Origin: Stenopsyche tienmushanensis | Lineage: Eukaryota > Arthropoda > Insecta > Trichoptera > Stenopsychidae | Reading direction: 5' to 3' | Assembly: GCA_008973525.1 (NCBI GenBank) | Contig: WACJ01000045.1 | Coordinates: 1,302,001-1,366,000 of the forward strand | Length of the DNA: 64,000 nucleotides | In this document: positions 25,069 through 36,810 of the stretch, piece by piece | Position numbering within the stretch: position 1 is the first letter of the stretch | How the letters are laid out: every line of letters begins with the position of its first letter | Notes under the pieces: model-generated | What the model saw: only the letters and a program-made list of their open reading frames with translations | Told to the model about the DNA's origin: nothing | Databases searched by the model: none | Program-made: the position numbers and the translations under genes

Positions 25069-25453
25069 GTGCTTAAAAACCATCTCGACATAATAGCGAC
25101 TTCTTAATTCGCGGAGGCAAGGTGTGTGTGCCCATCACGATAGTCACGAGAAAAGAGCATTTTGAACTCCCCGCACTTGAAGAAATCTTTTTGGTTTTTA
25201 TAAAATAACATGATCACCCAAGTGACCTATGGGGGTGATTATCAATCGTGCGTCATAGTGTATGATCATTTTATTAATACGTTATATGAAAATCTTCTTA
25301 CGTTAAGATCATAATAATCAATCAGGGTAACTAACGTAACAGTACATATATCCGATTGTTAATTTTATTTATTCTTAAGGGTAGTGAATTGGTTTATGAC
25401 TGTAAACCTGCCCTCTTTTAATGTAAAATAAATAAAATAAATTGTGGATGGTT

Positions 25454-25926
25454 GTTTTGTATGCCATTTTGCCAAAAGCATGATTGTTTCATACATTTGT
25501 AATATACAATAAAAAAGTTCAAAATGCCGCCTCTGCCGTTTTTCAACACGAGATTTTTATAACGTAACCTTTTAGACATCTTGTATATTATGCAGCTACT
25601 TGTATTTTATATGTTCACAGACAACTTTTACGAAGTTCAATCGCAATCTGATAAATGGTATAGGAACGTATACGGGACAGACGTACGTTCATTTTGCTTT
25701 TTAATGATTGTGTTATGGAATTGGGGGTTAGAACCCTTAGGGCTGCACCCCCGATTCCACTAAAACTTCAGGATAGGTGAGTGCTGGGTGTATTTACTCC
25801 ATATTGAATAGTTGAGAAGGTAGTAGATGATCAGGTGGTGATGCATCTGCTACTATCCGCTACCTTTTCTACGATTCATATAAAATCCAGGTTGCTAAGC
25901 TTGTAAGATCTTCTCCGGGATGTCCT
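25454..25926. other. Single-copy DNA next to the array; no gene seen
   Basis: This is the first sequence outside the array. A 60-codon open frame at 25581-25763 has no recognisable features and is probably chance. Confidence 0.5.
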
Positions 25927-26193
25927 TTAGAGCTGATATAATATTAGAGCTTGGATAGTTTCAATCGTGTCCCACTGTTCGCTTTTTAAGTGAGGAAACA
26001 AAGTCTGGAGGAGCCAGGTCAGGACTGTAGGGAGCATGGAAATGGTTGACAACGAAGACGCGTTGTCATGATGAAGTTTGCATGTGTTTTCGTGTTCAAA
26101 TATTCGGTTACAATGCGATAAATGGTTATTTTCGTCATGTTTAGAGTTTCTGCTATTCATTGAGGGCTCAACCGTCGGTCGGAGTTCAAACAA
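25927..26193 (-). mobile_element. Mariner-type transposase relic
   Basis: The minus-strand text runs from a helix-turn-helix-like piece (TKITIYRIVTEYLNTKTHAN in a shifted frame) straight into LHHDNASSLSTIS, then PYSPDLAPPDFV in another frame. HDNA and PYSPDLAP are signatures of mariner DDD/E catalytic domains. The central part is missing and frames shift, so it is an internally deleted relic. Confidence 0.65.
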
Positions 26194-26539
26194 TCACATG
26201 CGTCACATATTTTCGTTTTCAAGTAAGCCAAATTATTTTGATTAATATTTAGCTTTTACATTTTTATATACATTTATACTAATGATTTAAAAACCTATTT
26301 ATTCATAAATTAAGTTTCAATAAACCATATATTTATAAGTTGTTTTTTAATTTCAATATTAAAATGTAAAACATTTTTTTATCCAATTTTTCGCTATAAG
26401 AGCACATGTATTAAAAAAAGTAGATATTTAGGGAGGACTAAATGTCAGTCTCTCATAAGACCGTTATTAGACAGGAAGAAACGGCACTTCAGAATGGTCA
26501 TCAACTGTATCGGAAGTTTGGAAAAAGTTTTCAATTTTG

Positions 26540-26830
26540 ATCTCAAATATCTCAGATTACTCCACACACTTTAAATTCTTGTTGGAAAGAAGTTTGGCCC
26601 GAATGTGTTACAGACGGCAAAATAATAAAAACTTCAACATTGTCAGCTGAAATCATTACTTCGGCAAATCAACTTGATGGAGAAGGATTTGATATTTTTC
26701 CTCAAAATGATGTCGATGAATTGCTTGAGGATATTCCCTTGAATGATATTATTGGTTTGATGTTATATGGCAGCAAAGAAACAAGACGATATTAGAGTGG
26801 AAGAAACTCCTGCTCCCCTTACAGTTAATT
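26540..26830 (+). mobile_element. Tigger/pogo (CENP-B-like) transposase C-terminal relic
   Basis: Reads TLNSCWKEVWPECVTDGK, then SAEIITSANQLDGEGFDIFP and NDVDELLEDIPLNDI. This is the 'TLNxCWRKLWPECV ... EIVxLAxxxGGEGFxDxxxxDIxELL' tail of Tigger transposases. The catalytic DDE part is absent. Confidence 0.75.
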
Positions 26831-27335
26831 TATTTATTTTCGTGATATGTTGATAATATATTATCTTGGAATTAATTATTGGGTGAATAAGTTGAGTGTC
26901 TCACTGTTAACGAACGCTATATCTCATAAGTTTAACTATAATTATGTCCCACCAAGCATGATGACGTATACTTCCGAACAACATTAGGCAATTAAATATT
27001 GCACAAAACCCAATAAAAAAGCTCAAGCAAGCGAAGGAACCGTTTTTTATACTGTGGCTGCCATCTAACTCAACTTATTTCTAATTTTATATAGAACTTC
27101 AGAATACTAAATAACAGATCCCCCATTTCTCAACATTAATCATGTCTTTATCATATAGAAAAAACCATGACTTTACTGACGATTGGTTTGCTGATCATTG
27201 ATAGTCGTCAGCTTTGTGAAAATAGCCTAATTGAAATTGAGACAAAAATATATTATATAAAAATGTTTATTCGGTCCTTGGTCAGGTCTATATTCAAAAA
27301 ATACAACATGCAATATTATTGTACGACTTAAATAA

Positions 27336-27341
27336 TTTATT
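27336..27341 (-). terminator. Trnau1ap polyadenylation signal AATAAA
   Basis: AATAAA on the minus strand begins 14 bp beyond the stop codon at 27355. Confidence 0.5.
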
Positions 27342-27354
27342 TATTAAAATATAG

Positions 27355-30300
27355 TTAATACGATTCCAAAATATCGTTCGGTAGCCATCGTGAACTTTCT
27401 ATCGCGTCCCACAGATTTTTATCTTGTTCTATCGTGTTTTTATTCATTTGTTCGATGTCCATTGGTGTTTTGTGCTCTGTAATTAAATTCCGAATGTTAA
27501 AAATACAATCTCCAATTTCAAAGACTCCAATTTTAAATAGATTAATCAAAAAATACCAACCGACGAGTTCAAAGTCGTCTTCAATATTAACAGCCTGATG
27601 AGGAGCGGCTTCTACCGTAGGTACGGTCATCTGACTCCCGTCCACTGTAGTGCTCATTTGATCGCTGCCGTAATAACCAGACCACGCTTGAGAGTAATTT
27701 TGCCAATAAGCAGACGGATCATAATATTGACTGTAATCCTACAAAAACAAAAATAATATAAGAAGTGGCAAAAATTTAAACGAGGAACAATTTATTCAAT
27801 TCATCGTGGGCGAATTAAACCATGAAAGTCGATTTCCCATATCGTATTGTTGTATTTATTTAAATAGTATTTGTTGTCTGGAATATAATAATCGATATAC
27901 AGTAATCCCTTGCCATCTATACATATGGGGTACGCTCCTTAAAAATATCACCGTTTGTGAAAACAATCCGTGAGAAGTGGGCGGTTAATGTATGGTTCTG
28001 AATATATGCAATGTAAATTGATACGATTTAAGAGATCCGGTTGAAAAACTACAAAATTAAAAACTCCTTAAAAATTAACGGCTGATTCATTTTGTTCTTC
28101 AGAAGTTCTTCGGCTTCTCTTCATGGCTTTGGTTAAACCACATTTTGAACATAAACTTCACTAGCGCTGAATATTTGAATGAAATCTTCAAGAGTATCTT
28201 CTAACAACTACTTTACACTGTGGAGTTCGGAAGCAAATGGCTGTATATTGGTGAATCCGTTATCTTCTCAAAATATCCATATTTTCCTTTATTCATGCAA
28301 CACTCTTCTTTAGATGACATAAAATAGTTCTGCATCAGTTTGTACATTTATTTTGTCTTGAATTCGAAGTTGAAAAGGGATTACTGTATAGATAAAAGGC
28401 AATGCACTTACACTCTCAAACAATACAAAAAAATGTTGTTATTTCTTTACAAAAATAAACCGATAATGTTGTCTAAACTCCCTTTTTAGCAGCAGAGTAA
28501 ATCTGTCATGATGAAATATTTATTACCTGTAATTCATTTGAATAATAGAGGTACCCATAGTTAATGTCGTTTTTTCGATGAAAGACTTTTAACAGACTTG
28601 TAGAGCAGTAAAAACGCATTTTGAAGGTTTTCATGTAAGTCAGTATACTGTGGAGACGTTCCCGTCATAACAACATCAAGCATAGCCGTATGGTTTTTTA
28701 ACACCGAATAAAAAATAAGCCAAAAAAGGCTACGGAGAACAGCAGCGGTGGAATAGTGGAAATATCAACGATGATTTGAGCTTGGAAAACAAGCCTTGAA
28801 AGTATCAGTCCAGGAGGATGAATTCTTCAATCGAAGACAATCCGATGAGAAATGATCGGCACATCCTGATCCAATACTCAGAAGATCCCAAAGAAATGAG
28901 ATTCAAAAATAAGGTGTTTGGGTCCCACACACACCGAGGAACAAAATCCAACGGATCAACATCAACAGATTATTGGAAAAAAAAAACTATTTCGAGTATC
29001 AAATCGAGCCCCTAAATGATCATTGCATCAAAAATTTGTGTGCGTAAAAAGGAATAATTTGGTAATAATTATTTACAGGATGAAGAAACTCTCTACTGAT
29101 AAGAGAAACGCTGCTTAGAATCTTTTGTGACAAGGGCTCAGTTGTACGACTGTTGCTGACCGTGTTGGGGTTGGAAAGTCTTCAGTGATTAGAATTCGCA
29201 GAAGCCTTTCAAAAGTACCAAAGGCAATTCTAGCTGAGTGTCCTTCACTTTTTTCAACTCAAGAGCAGAGATTGTTGTGCAAGATGATAAACTTCCCGGA
29301 GGTTGACAATGCCAGCCAAGTTCAGCGAGAGCTCCAGAATCAATATGGAATATCAGACAGTCCTTATGAACATTATGAACAAAATGGATGTTACTCCTTC
29401 CCATGAATGGATATTGAAGATGTCCTAATCCTATAGGGGACTCTTTGTGGCTGCACTATGATATGACAGAGATAGAGAACATTGAGATAACCCCTCCGAC
29501 TTTGAGTGAGTTTAAGTCCTGCTTATGGGGTCTTTGGGATGGGAAAGTTGCGGGGTTGGACGGTATCCCGGCAGAGTTCTTCATGTGGCTTCATTCTGGC
29601 AATATGGCAGAGCGAGGTCATGCCTTCTGAGTGGAGGACAGCCGTAATATGCCCCATCTATAAGAAAGGGAATGTGCTGCTGTATTCCAACTACAGGGGC
29701 ACATCCCTTCTAAATATAGCATATAAATTATTTACAAGAACTCTCATCTAACGGCTGTCTCCCATCGTGGAGAAACTTCTTGGAGAATACCAGTGTGACT
29801 TCAGACTCAGCAGGTCTACTGTGAACCAATTATTTGCGGTCAAAATGTTTTCACAAAAAATGTGGGAATACGTTGTCCATCTCCATCACATATTTGTAGA
29901 CTTTTGCAAGGCATACGACAGCATCAATTGGGAAAAACTTTGAAGGATGTTGGAGATGGGAATCCCGGGTAAGCTGGTGAGGCTGTGCGTGACCGGATCG
30001 GTCAGTTTTGTACGTTCCAACGGCGCCCTGTCAGAACCTTTCGAGGTGTCGACGAAAGTTAGACAGGGTGACGCCCTCTCCCAGATTCTCTTTAATATTG
30101 CGTTGGAAGCAATTATGAGGGAGGCTAACAGATTGGGACACGACGTTGTGGCGAAATCAAGGTCGGAAGATTTGACGACGCTTATGTCTATCGATGGGGC
30201 CGCCGCTACCTTCGGTATGTCAATCAATTATGACGAAACTAAATTAATGACATTTTCGAGAGTGAATACTGAAAAAATTTTGGACCTCTCTGGGAAGAGA

Positions 30301-33300
30301 ACTCGGGTTCTGAAACCATGAGATCCAATCGCGACGTCATGGTCATGTACGGCGGGACATTAATTACTTGTTTCGTCCGAACCCACTGTCTCCATTGGGC
30401 AGGCCATGTGGCACGGACACCGACACACCGAATCCTCCGAGCCGTCTTAGATTTTCAACCGGGTGGCAATAGACCCGTCGGAAGACCTCGGCTACACTGG
30501 GCAATTGGAGAGAGGAGACCCAAGAGTATTATGATATGAATCAATATGGAATATCGTCCAGTCCTTTAATTCAGGCGTATGGAATATTTTTTAAGAGATC
30601 AAAATTTCAGTTCTATAGAAGGGTTTGAAATCGTCCTTTTGGACTATTTTCAGTCATAACCTGCTGGATTTTATGAGAAGGGCACAGGAGATTTAAAAGA
30701 AAGGTAGCAGAAGGTGGTAGATAATATAGGAAATTATTTTGTATACGAAAAGTTATTTTGAATCGCATTGAGAATACAAAAAAAACGACATTACTTCCGG
30801 GTACATATTACAAATCCGTTCATATGATCAACAGCATTGTGATTTTAATCCTGATTCAACCAATATAAAACAAATACTGCTCTATCGATAAACAAAATGA
30901 GATTTAATAAACACATGCTGGGAAACATCTAACATTTAGAATATTGAAAGAGCATGCAACAGGCATTGAAATCTACGAAGGAGCCTACGATTAATTTCTC
31001 ACTAAATAAGCTCTCGTTTTGTGACGACATAGAATACAGTAGAAACATAGTATCGAGATTACAAGTACTGCAGTGGTGAACATATAGTGATTTTTCATTT
31101 TAAACAGAGTGGGGGGGACCGATCTTAAATATAAACATAGTAACGACGTCCAAACACCTTACTTAAAACAATGTGAAATAAATAATATAAAAGCAAATGA
31201 ATTCATACACCTGTATAAAAGATATTCAGTTTCAAAATCAACATAACCAAATACAGCCAGAGAAGCTATACATTAATATAATTATTTACCGCAGAAGTAT
31301 AAGAATGTTGCGATGATTGTGTAGTCAATTGGGTACTTGTTGTGGTTTTTGGTTTCGGTACAGCATTGCATATTTTAAGGAGTTTCGTCCCGAGTCCAAC
31401 ATAGCCATTCATTGCCCACAGGGCATTCTTTTGTTCTTCCTCATTTCCGAACCGCACAAAACCATATCCTTTACTGAATCCAGAATTATCTAAGATTACT
31501 GGGAAGGGGATGTTTTTTGTGAAATAAAGTATTAAATGCCTTATCAATAGACTAGAATAATATACAGTTGATACCTTTGGCCGTTTTAATCGAAGAATAT
31601 TTTTGGGAAAACGCCCTATAAAGACTGTAGTCATCAACATCAGAACTCAAATCACCCACCCATAATGAATATTCTCGTTCTGTTTGCGCATTCGTTTTGC
31701 TTTCTCTGCTGGCATTATTTAGTCTAAAACGGATCACAGGATTGGTGCCAGGTATAGGTTTCCCGTTGAGTTTGTGCATGGCGTCGATGGCCTCCTCGTC
31801 CGTGTTAAAATGTACAAAACAATAGCCGGCCGGTTCTCCAGTGTATTTGTTGCGCATTAACTTTACGTTCTGTGGATGTTCACCCATCTTTTGGAAAGCG
31901 GCCATAATAAAGCTTTCTGTCATGTTTGGCTCCAGCTGAAATCCACAAATTGGATAAGCCGAGTGTTCATTTCATACAAAAAACAAATCGTTTTCATTTG
32001 GTACAGGATGCGGCTGAAAAACTACCTTATTTTAAAAATGAACAACACAAACAATATAAGAGATATCAGTTTAATTCTTTTTTCCATGTTATTTAAAAAA
32101 ATTATATCATTAAGCTGGCCTCCGTCCTGGTCAACGCATTGAGTCGAGTTTTGAAGCATCTCATTAAGGTGCAATAGGGAATCTTCTTTATTTGAAACGC
32201 GCACCCTGACGCGACAATTATTCCAAGAAGGTAGCGCTCATTCGAAAGAGGGCATAGGATAATAAGCATCATTCATCATCACGGCATGAATGTCGACGGC
32301 GGAATGACGCCTCATCTACTTGCGAGGCGATCTTCAGTGGCACCCAATTTATCCCCGTGTGGATGGGGCAATCTAAAATCCCTATTTTACACCGACCGTC
32401 CGAGAACTCTGGCTCAATTGAAGAACAACATTCAAGCTGCCATCGACAACATAATCGTCGATAAGCTGGATAAAGTGGGAGAAGCTTTAAAGCTCAACTA
32501 TCTTAACACGTTGACGGAAATGGAGGCCATCTTAACGATATAATATTTACAATTTAGTAAATAACATATTTAAATGTCTCTCCGTACTATGTAGAATATA
32601 ATTAAACTGATTTATCTTATACTGTGTGTTGTTTATTTTTTAAAATAGGGTAGTTTTCATGCCGTACCCCGTATTATTAAAATAAAATTTAAGGGTAAGC
32701 ACCGGAACATTGTAAATCAGTTATGCAGACAAAAGAACATATTCAATAGTAAGGAAATTCAGCTCCAGTTGATTTTATGCATTTGTGTAATATATAATAA
32801 AATAGGCAAACTCCTGGTCTAATGGTTTTTTTCTACACATAGATATATAGACGGTAGAGATGGTGTTATGCATGCGCACGTCTCTATGATGCATGTAATA
32901 GACGGAGAGAGTACATTGGATTCTCCTTATCTTTCCGACTAACTGCCTGTTAGAATTTTATTTTTCGCAACATTCAAGTCCTTTTATACCCTACCGAGAT
33001 TGGACAATAAGGTGATATCTCTATTATGGTTGAATATTTTTCAATCTTCAAATTAACGTGTAAGACAGCAATAGTATATAACGCATGGAGCTTGGCCAGT
33101 TCAGAGCCAAAAAAACTAAAGGAATGGAACAAGCACGAAAGGAACAACAAGCAGACGGCGTCGAAGAGGAACAAGCGAAGAATTCCACCACGCAACGATA
33201 ACAACATTATCTTTCATTGCCTTCTATATTGCTTTTAAATCGTCAAATTGGGAGGTTCAACCAGAAATAGGAAACCACTCGGTCTTGAATTCGCCAGAGT

Positions 33301-34388
33301 AAATTGTACGCAGACGGAGACATCGTCAGTTGGCATGGGAGCGAATGCGAGATCATAAAACATGAAACACGTAGGTCATGCTACCTTCAATATTGAGCGA
33401 ATGAGGTGAACTAATGATACAGATGAGGCCCTAGTTCTACAGGAACTTTTTGTGACTGCATTATTTGAATCAATATGGAATATCATCCAGTCCTTCGACA
33501 GTCCGACAAACACTCAAGATGTCTGGATACATTGCTGTTATCAAGAAAAAGTAGCCTCTTTATATTCCTATTCTCAAAGCGCCCATTTATTTGCCCCTGG
33601 CGGGTACAGCAAACCCTCAAGCAAGATCTGTATGAATTTGAACGAGATTCTTAAGCAAACTCAAGAAAATTATGTCTTAAAAGGCGTTTCCATGCATAAT
33701 ATGTCAAACTGTAAAAATCATTAAAAAAGCTCTTCCTTTACACAAATAATGTACGGAGTTGTTAGACAAAAACAAAGATTATTTAATAGTTTTCAATCAA
33801 TTTTACATAAAAAAACATAGAATGGCCAAGGGACAAATACTAAATTATTTTGTGCAACACAGCATCAATTGATCGTGACTTTCTCGAGAGTGTGTCCCCG
33901 TGATTAATAGGTATTTATATAAACAAAAAATTAACATGGAAAATCATTTAATCGCGACGAATTCTAATATAGTCTATGTCGTTTATTCTTTGTTAAATTT
34001 AAAAAAAACATCATCATTTACATATTATGAAAATGAACACAATATTTTTCCACTGGTGATCTCCTTCTTATGCTGATAAAAGAGCGTAATAACCTATTTT
34101 TATGCTCCTATTTGAAATAATCTTATTCATCAAAAGCAAATTTTTATAGAATTTCTTCAAAATGCATGACATAAATTGATGTTAAGCACAGTATTAAATT
34201 CCATGCGAAAGGACTTTCGAATGGAAGAGTTCGAGTTGCTATGGATTTATTTGTTCTCGCTTGTGGAGGTTACGCTTGATATTTTTAATAGGTTATTTCG
34301 GCGAATAGATTAGGATAAATTCCGACTGGTTCGTAAAAAAATGATAAAGGATATTTACACTCCCCATCCACAGTTGACAATGAACCAT
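27355..34388 (-). CDS. Trnau1ap: tRNA-selenocysteine 1-associated protein 1 (SECp43), 5 exons, 299 aa
   Basis: SECp43 is an RNA-binding protein that associates with tRNA-Sec and promotes its maturation and selenoprotein synthesis. Exons on the minus strand are 34359-34388 ([10 protein letters not shown]), 31575-31935, 31290-31498, 27561-27738 and 27355-27476. All borders are GT-AG and phases agree, giving 900 nt, close to the usual 287 aa. RRM1 has RNP1 AGYCFVHF at residues 46-53. RRM2 has RNP2 LWVGDL at 101-106 and RNP1 KGYGFVRF at 140-147. The Tyr/Gln-rich [15 protein letters not shown] and the C-terminal MDIEQMNKN...[10 protein letters not shown] block are hallmarks of the family. Intron 1 (2.4 kb) and intron 3 (3.6 kb) are packed with transposon relics. 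The 30-bp first exon was chosen because LWMG followed by LEPNM reproduces the conserved family start. Confidence 0.93.
27900..28386. mobile_element. TA-flanked Tigger/pogo-like non-autonomous element in Trnau1ap intron 3
   Basis: Terminal inverted repeats CAGTAATCCCTT (27900-27911) and AAGGGATTACTG (28375-28386) are bounded by TA on both sides (27898-27899 and 28387-28388). The CAGTAATCCCTT end and the nearby GGGGTACGCTCC resemble Tigger-like termini. The 487-bp interior has no transposase frame. Confidence 0.7.
28660..29030. other. Unassigned stretch in Trnau1ap intron 3
   Basis: Broken frames read like protein (for example [20 protein letters not shown] at 28914 in one frame and [12 protein letters not shown] in another), suggesting a decayed mobile element. 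I could not assign a family. Confidence 0.25.
29085..29400 (+). mobile_element. Tc1-like transposase N-terminal relic
   Basis: The text [16 protein letters not shown] is a helix-turn-helix. It is followed by [27 protein letters not shown] and SP, the paired-like DNA-binding region of Tc1 transposases. The sequence breaks off near 29400, where LINE sequence begins. Confidence 0.7.
29404..30540 (+). mobile_element. Decayed LINE (endonuclease-reverse transcriptase type)
   Basis: Pieces in shifting frames follow ORF2 order: [106 protein letters not shown], and finally [16 protein letters not shown] with PVGRPRLHW. The last block is the typical tail of insect LINE ORF2 proteins. Stops and frameshifts occur throughout, and the catalytic xxDD segment is damaged or lost. 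Confidence 0.85.
30537..30575 (+). mobile_element. Short Tc1 transposase fragment after the LINE
   Basis: The piece encoding NQYGISSSP recurs here right after the LINE tail. The same motif lies at 29338 before the LINE and at 33467. This fits a LINE inserted into a Tc1 copy, or two adjacent Tc1 relics. Confidence 0.5.
30580..31280. other. Gene-free part of Trnau1ap intron 3
   Basis: AT-rich sequence without frames or repeats that I recognise. A short G-run occurs at 31113-31118. Confidence 0.5.
32200..32545 (+). mobile_element. DDE_3-type (IS630/Tc1-mariner superfamily) transposase C-terminal relic
   Basis: The frame at 32286-32543 contains [20 protein letters not shown] followed by [14 protein letters not shown]. 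It corresponds to the 'SPDLTPCDFFLWGYLKSxVYxxRPRTLxxLKxNIxxAI' end of a common insect transposase group, with the middle of the first motif lost. Adjacent sequence at 31975-32110 carries the GCGGCTGAAAAACTACCTTA repeat seen at several other places in the window. Confidence 0.7.
33440..33600 (+). mobile_element. Tc1-like transposase fragment in Trnau1ap intron 1
   Basis: Reads [20 protein letters not shown] then YIAVIKKK, the second helix-turn-helix and linker of a Tc1 transposase, continuing the family seen at 29085-29400. The frame shifts soon after. Confidence 0.65.
33725..34350. other. Gene-free AT-rich 5' part of Trnau1ap intron 1
   Basis: No frames or repeats are recognised between the Tc1 fragment and the 5' splice site at 34358. 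Confidence 0.5.
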
Positions 34389-34879
34389 GGGATTCATTAT
34401 GGCTTCGGATTGATATATCAAAGCGTTCAAACATTCAACGACAGCACGCTATCAAACTGAACTGTATAGCATTTGGTCTTAACAGCTGGCTTACCGCGCA
34501 TATGTCAATAGCTAACGGCAAAGTATATTTTTTTCGAATATCGATTAAATTTATCTTTTAGCATCATTTAAAATCGTATAAATTATTTTTATATTTTATT
34601 ATCGATGAAAAATTTCATATTATATTTATTTTCAAGTATTTTATTTTTTGTTAATAAAATTATTGAATTTGTTCAATTTATATTCCGGTCGATCAATCTT
34701 ATTAGTAATCAATTAATATTAATAAATAGTAATTATGAATAATAACAGCTCCTATTTTTTTTTTTGAGGAAATGTCCCTATGTTCCCAAATATTGCTAAA
34801 AGTGCTCATAGCGTTCTAATGGTCACGCCCAACAGTCTTTGTGACGTCATATGCTTTATTTACAGTCACAAATGCAAGA

Positions 34880-35095
34880 CAAGTCAAAACAAGATGCGAA
34901 ATTGCCGTCAACCTTATTTCTGAGATAAATCAACGGAGATTAGTTGAGTTTAAACAAATTAGTCGCATAAACTATTTTTACAATGACTGAATATGTAAAT
35001 GTGTCTGTTTTTTTGTTGGAAGAAAGCTATGAATTGAGTTCAGAGTGATAAGTGTTTATTAAGATGGGCGATATTCATTCAGTAAGTAAATGGTG
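34880..35095. repeat. Rearranged, diverged copy of the BDP1 upstream region
   Basis: 34880-35025 matches 9690-9830 in the same orientation (shared TTATTTMTGAGATAAATCAA, CGCATAAACTATTTTTACAA and the MTEYVNVSVF start of the small ORF). The next part, 35035-35095, matches the reverse complement of 9465-9570, including the 3' end and mutated donor (GATAAGT) of the candidate micro-gene's first exon. Two pieces that face one way in the array are thus joined with one inverted here. It lies about 500 bp upstream of the Trnau1ap start. Confidence 0.7.
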
Positions 35096-35099
35096 AATT

Positions 35100-36810
35100 T
35101 TATTTTAAATCTGATCCTCTGATATGGTGACATTAGGGGCCAAATTATGGTAAAATTTGCACTACTGGATGAATAGGTATTGGCCTGTTTTGGAACTTAG
35201 CCAATAAGTAATTAACTATCTTAAATAATGATGCACGAAAGAAATGGAAACTAGTACTATTTACATCTTTAAATTTTCATATTTATATTTAAAAGCCTGC
35301 ATTCTTACTACAATAAGTAAATGCAGAACAATAACAAAGAGTTCAAGCACAACCGTCACTGTCTATTTATATGAACCGCCTAGTGTATACATCTACTCTT
35401 GTCTTTATATGAAGAAAATGAAGCAGAGTTTACATCGGGAGTCCATAGACACAATCAATTATGGAAGACTATCGCTTTTTTGACAATGCCAGTCCAAACT
35501 AAATTAGAGTTTAAAAAAATCTAGACCACAGCTACAAATCAGAGAATAATAGGATGACCTGGCCGTATTTTGCAGTGAGTGTACAATATTATATCAACAA
35601 TACTGCTATTTCTTGTATTTTATTGGTTAAATTGGATCATATATCTAATCAGGACTAGTTTCTGTTCCATGTAGAGTATCATTGCAATTTCATTACTTAA
35701 ATTAATTTAAATGTTTTAAGATTTCTATACATTATTGATTTTTGAAATTATATTAGTCTGGAAAGGGTACAAAAGCAGCATTTTAATTTTACAGAAAATG
35801 AACGATTTATTTGGGAAAATCAGTTGGGCTCAACCGAAGGTATTGGCTTCTAAGGCAGAACCCTCTTCAATTTTCTTAACTTCTATTCATAATTTGAGTT
35901 GATTTGAGTGAAGCTTGAAATGTATTGTCTTCGATCAACCTCCTTCGGTTCTTACGTGCACCGATTCTTGAAAATATATTAAATCTTGTTTCAAAATACA
36001 AATATTGTGCAACACGCAAGTAGCTAACATAAATTTAGGTATTCTTTCAATTTTCGTCATCGGTAAACAGTCTAGAATCCGTCGCCAACGTTCCTATCAT
36101 AATCCAAATGTTATTTCTATTGATATTCTTGCTGATGACTGGCAAAAGTAGATTTTTTTGTCTCGCTGTTAGATATCCGCTCGCACTGCTTTCTGTCGAT
36201 ATTGTGAACAGCGTGAATAGTATGACGTCACCAAGGATTTGGTGAGCTGAGGTCTGAGCGCCGTGAGCTGATTCGGAAAGTGGAAAGCGGGAAGATGGTC
36301 ACATTAGACTATATTACGATACAAATAGATTTAAAAAAACAAACGTCATTATTTTAAATGTCATATTGCTTTATTGTTACATGTTCATATTTTTATATTC
36401 CGTAACGAATGATCTAAATTGTACAAAAATGTAATGTTATTTTTTAATTATTCCTCGTATTTAAATATATTTTATGATACATAAATTAAGCCGCCCATCT
36501 AAATTCTGATTGTTGAATTTGATTTCTTGGTAGAATATTATCGTTTATCAAAGAAACGAGTCAAATGCTTAATTCTTAATTTATTTGATACATTTACCGA
36601 CTTGATTTGTTGTCGAATTTCACTAATTTGTTGTCGAATGCTTCGTTATTCGTCCATTTCTTTAGCTAAAATTAAGCAACATATATTATCTGACAGGATT
36701 GTAAGATCCACATATATGCAGTAAAATCCCGCTTAACACGGGGAATATGTTCTAATAAATCGTGGCGTTAAACGTGTATATAATAAGAATATGTGAATGT
36801 TTGTAACGAG
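35100..36810. other. Intergenic AT-rich DNA; no gene seen
   Basis: Small open frames at 35244-35483 and 36527-36724 show no protein-like features. A fragment at 36721-36775 (AAAATCCCGCTTAACACGGG) resembles Tigger-like ends and also occurs, diverged, in BDP1 intron 4 at 1470-1550. Confidence 0.5.

Larger units (their letters stand above)
1..25453. repeat. Tandem array of an 11,114-bp unit (about 2.3 copies in view)
   Basis: Everything from position 1 recurs at +11,114 and again at +22,228 until position 25453, after which the sequence is new. Every open frame compared between copies has identical length and sequence, and the offset stays exactly 11,114 in exons, introns and transposon remains, so no indel separates the copies. 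The unit boundary is defined by where the last copy stops: the bases matching 25453 are 3225 and 14339, and in those copies the next base starts a jockey fragment. The array may be a very recent or homogenised tandem duplication, or an assembly artefact. The sequence alone cannot decide between them. Confidence 0.97.
14340..25453. repeat. Array copy C, complete 11,114-bp unit and right end of the array
   Basis: This is the second complete unit. Its right edge passes into single-copy DNA at 25454, so that edge represents the ancestral 3' flank of BDP1. In the other copies the same point joins to jockey sequence. Confidence 0.95.

Noticed and set aside
1..25453. Idea that the array is a CRISPR-like, rDNA-like or satellite structure
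   Set aside because: The unit is 11 kb with protein-coding genes and dead transposons; no rRNA motif, spacer pattern or short monomer exists.
35244..35483. 79-codon plus-strand frame
   Set aside because: Composition and the lack of conserved motifs or splice signals fit chance in AT-rich DNA.
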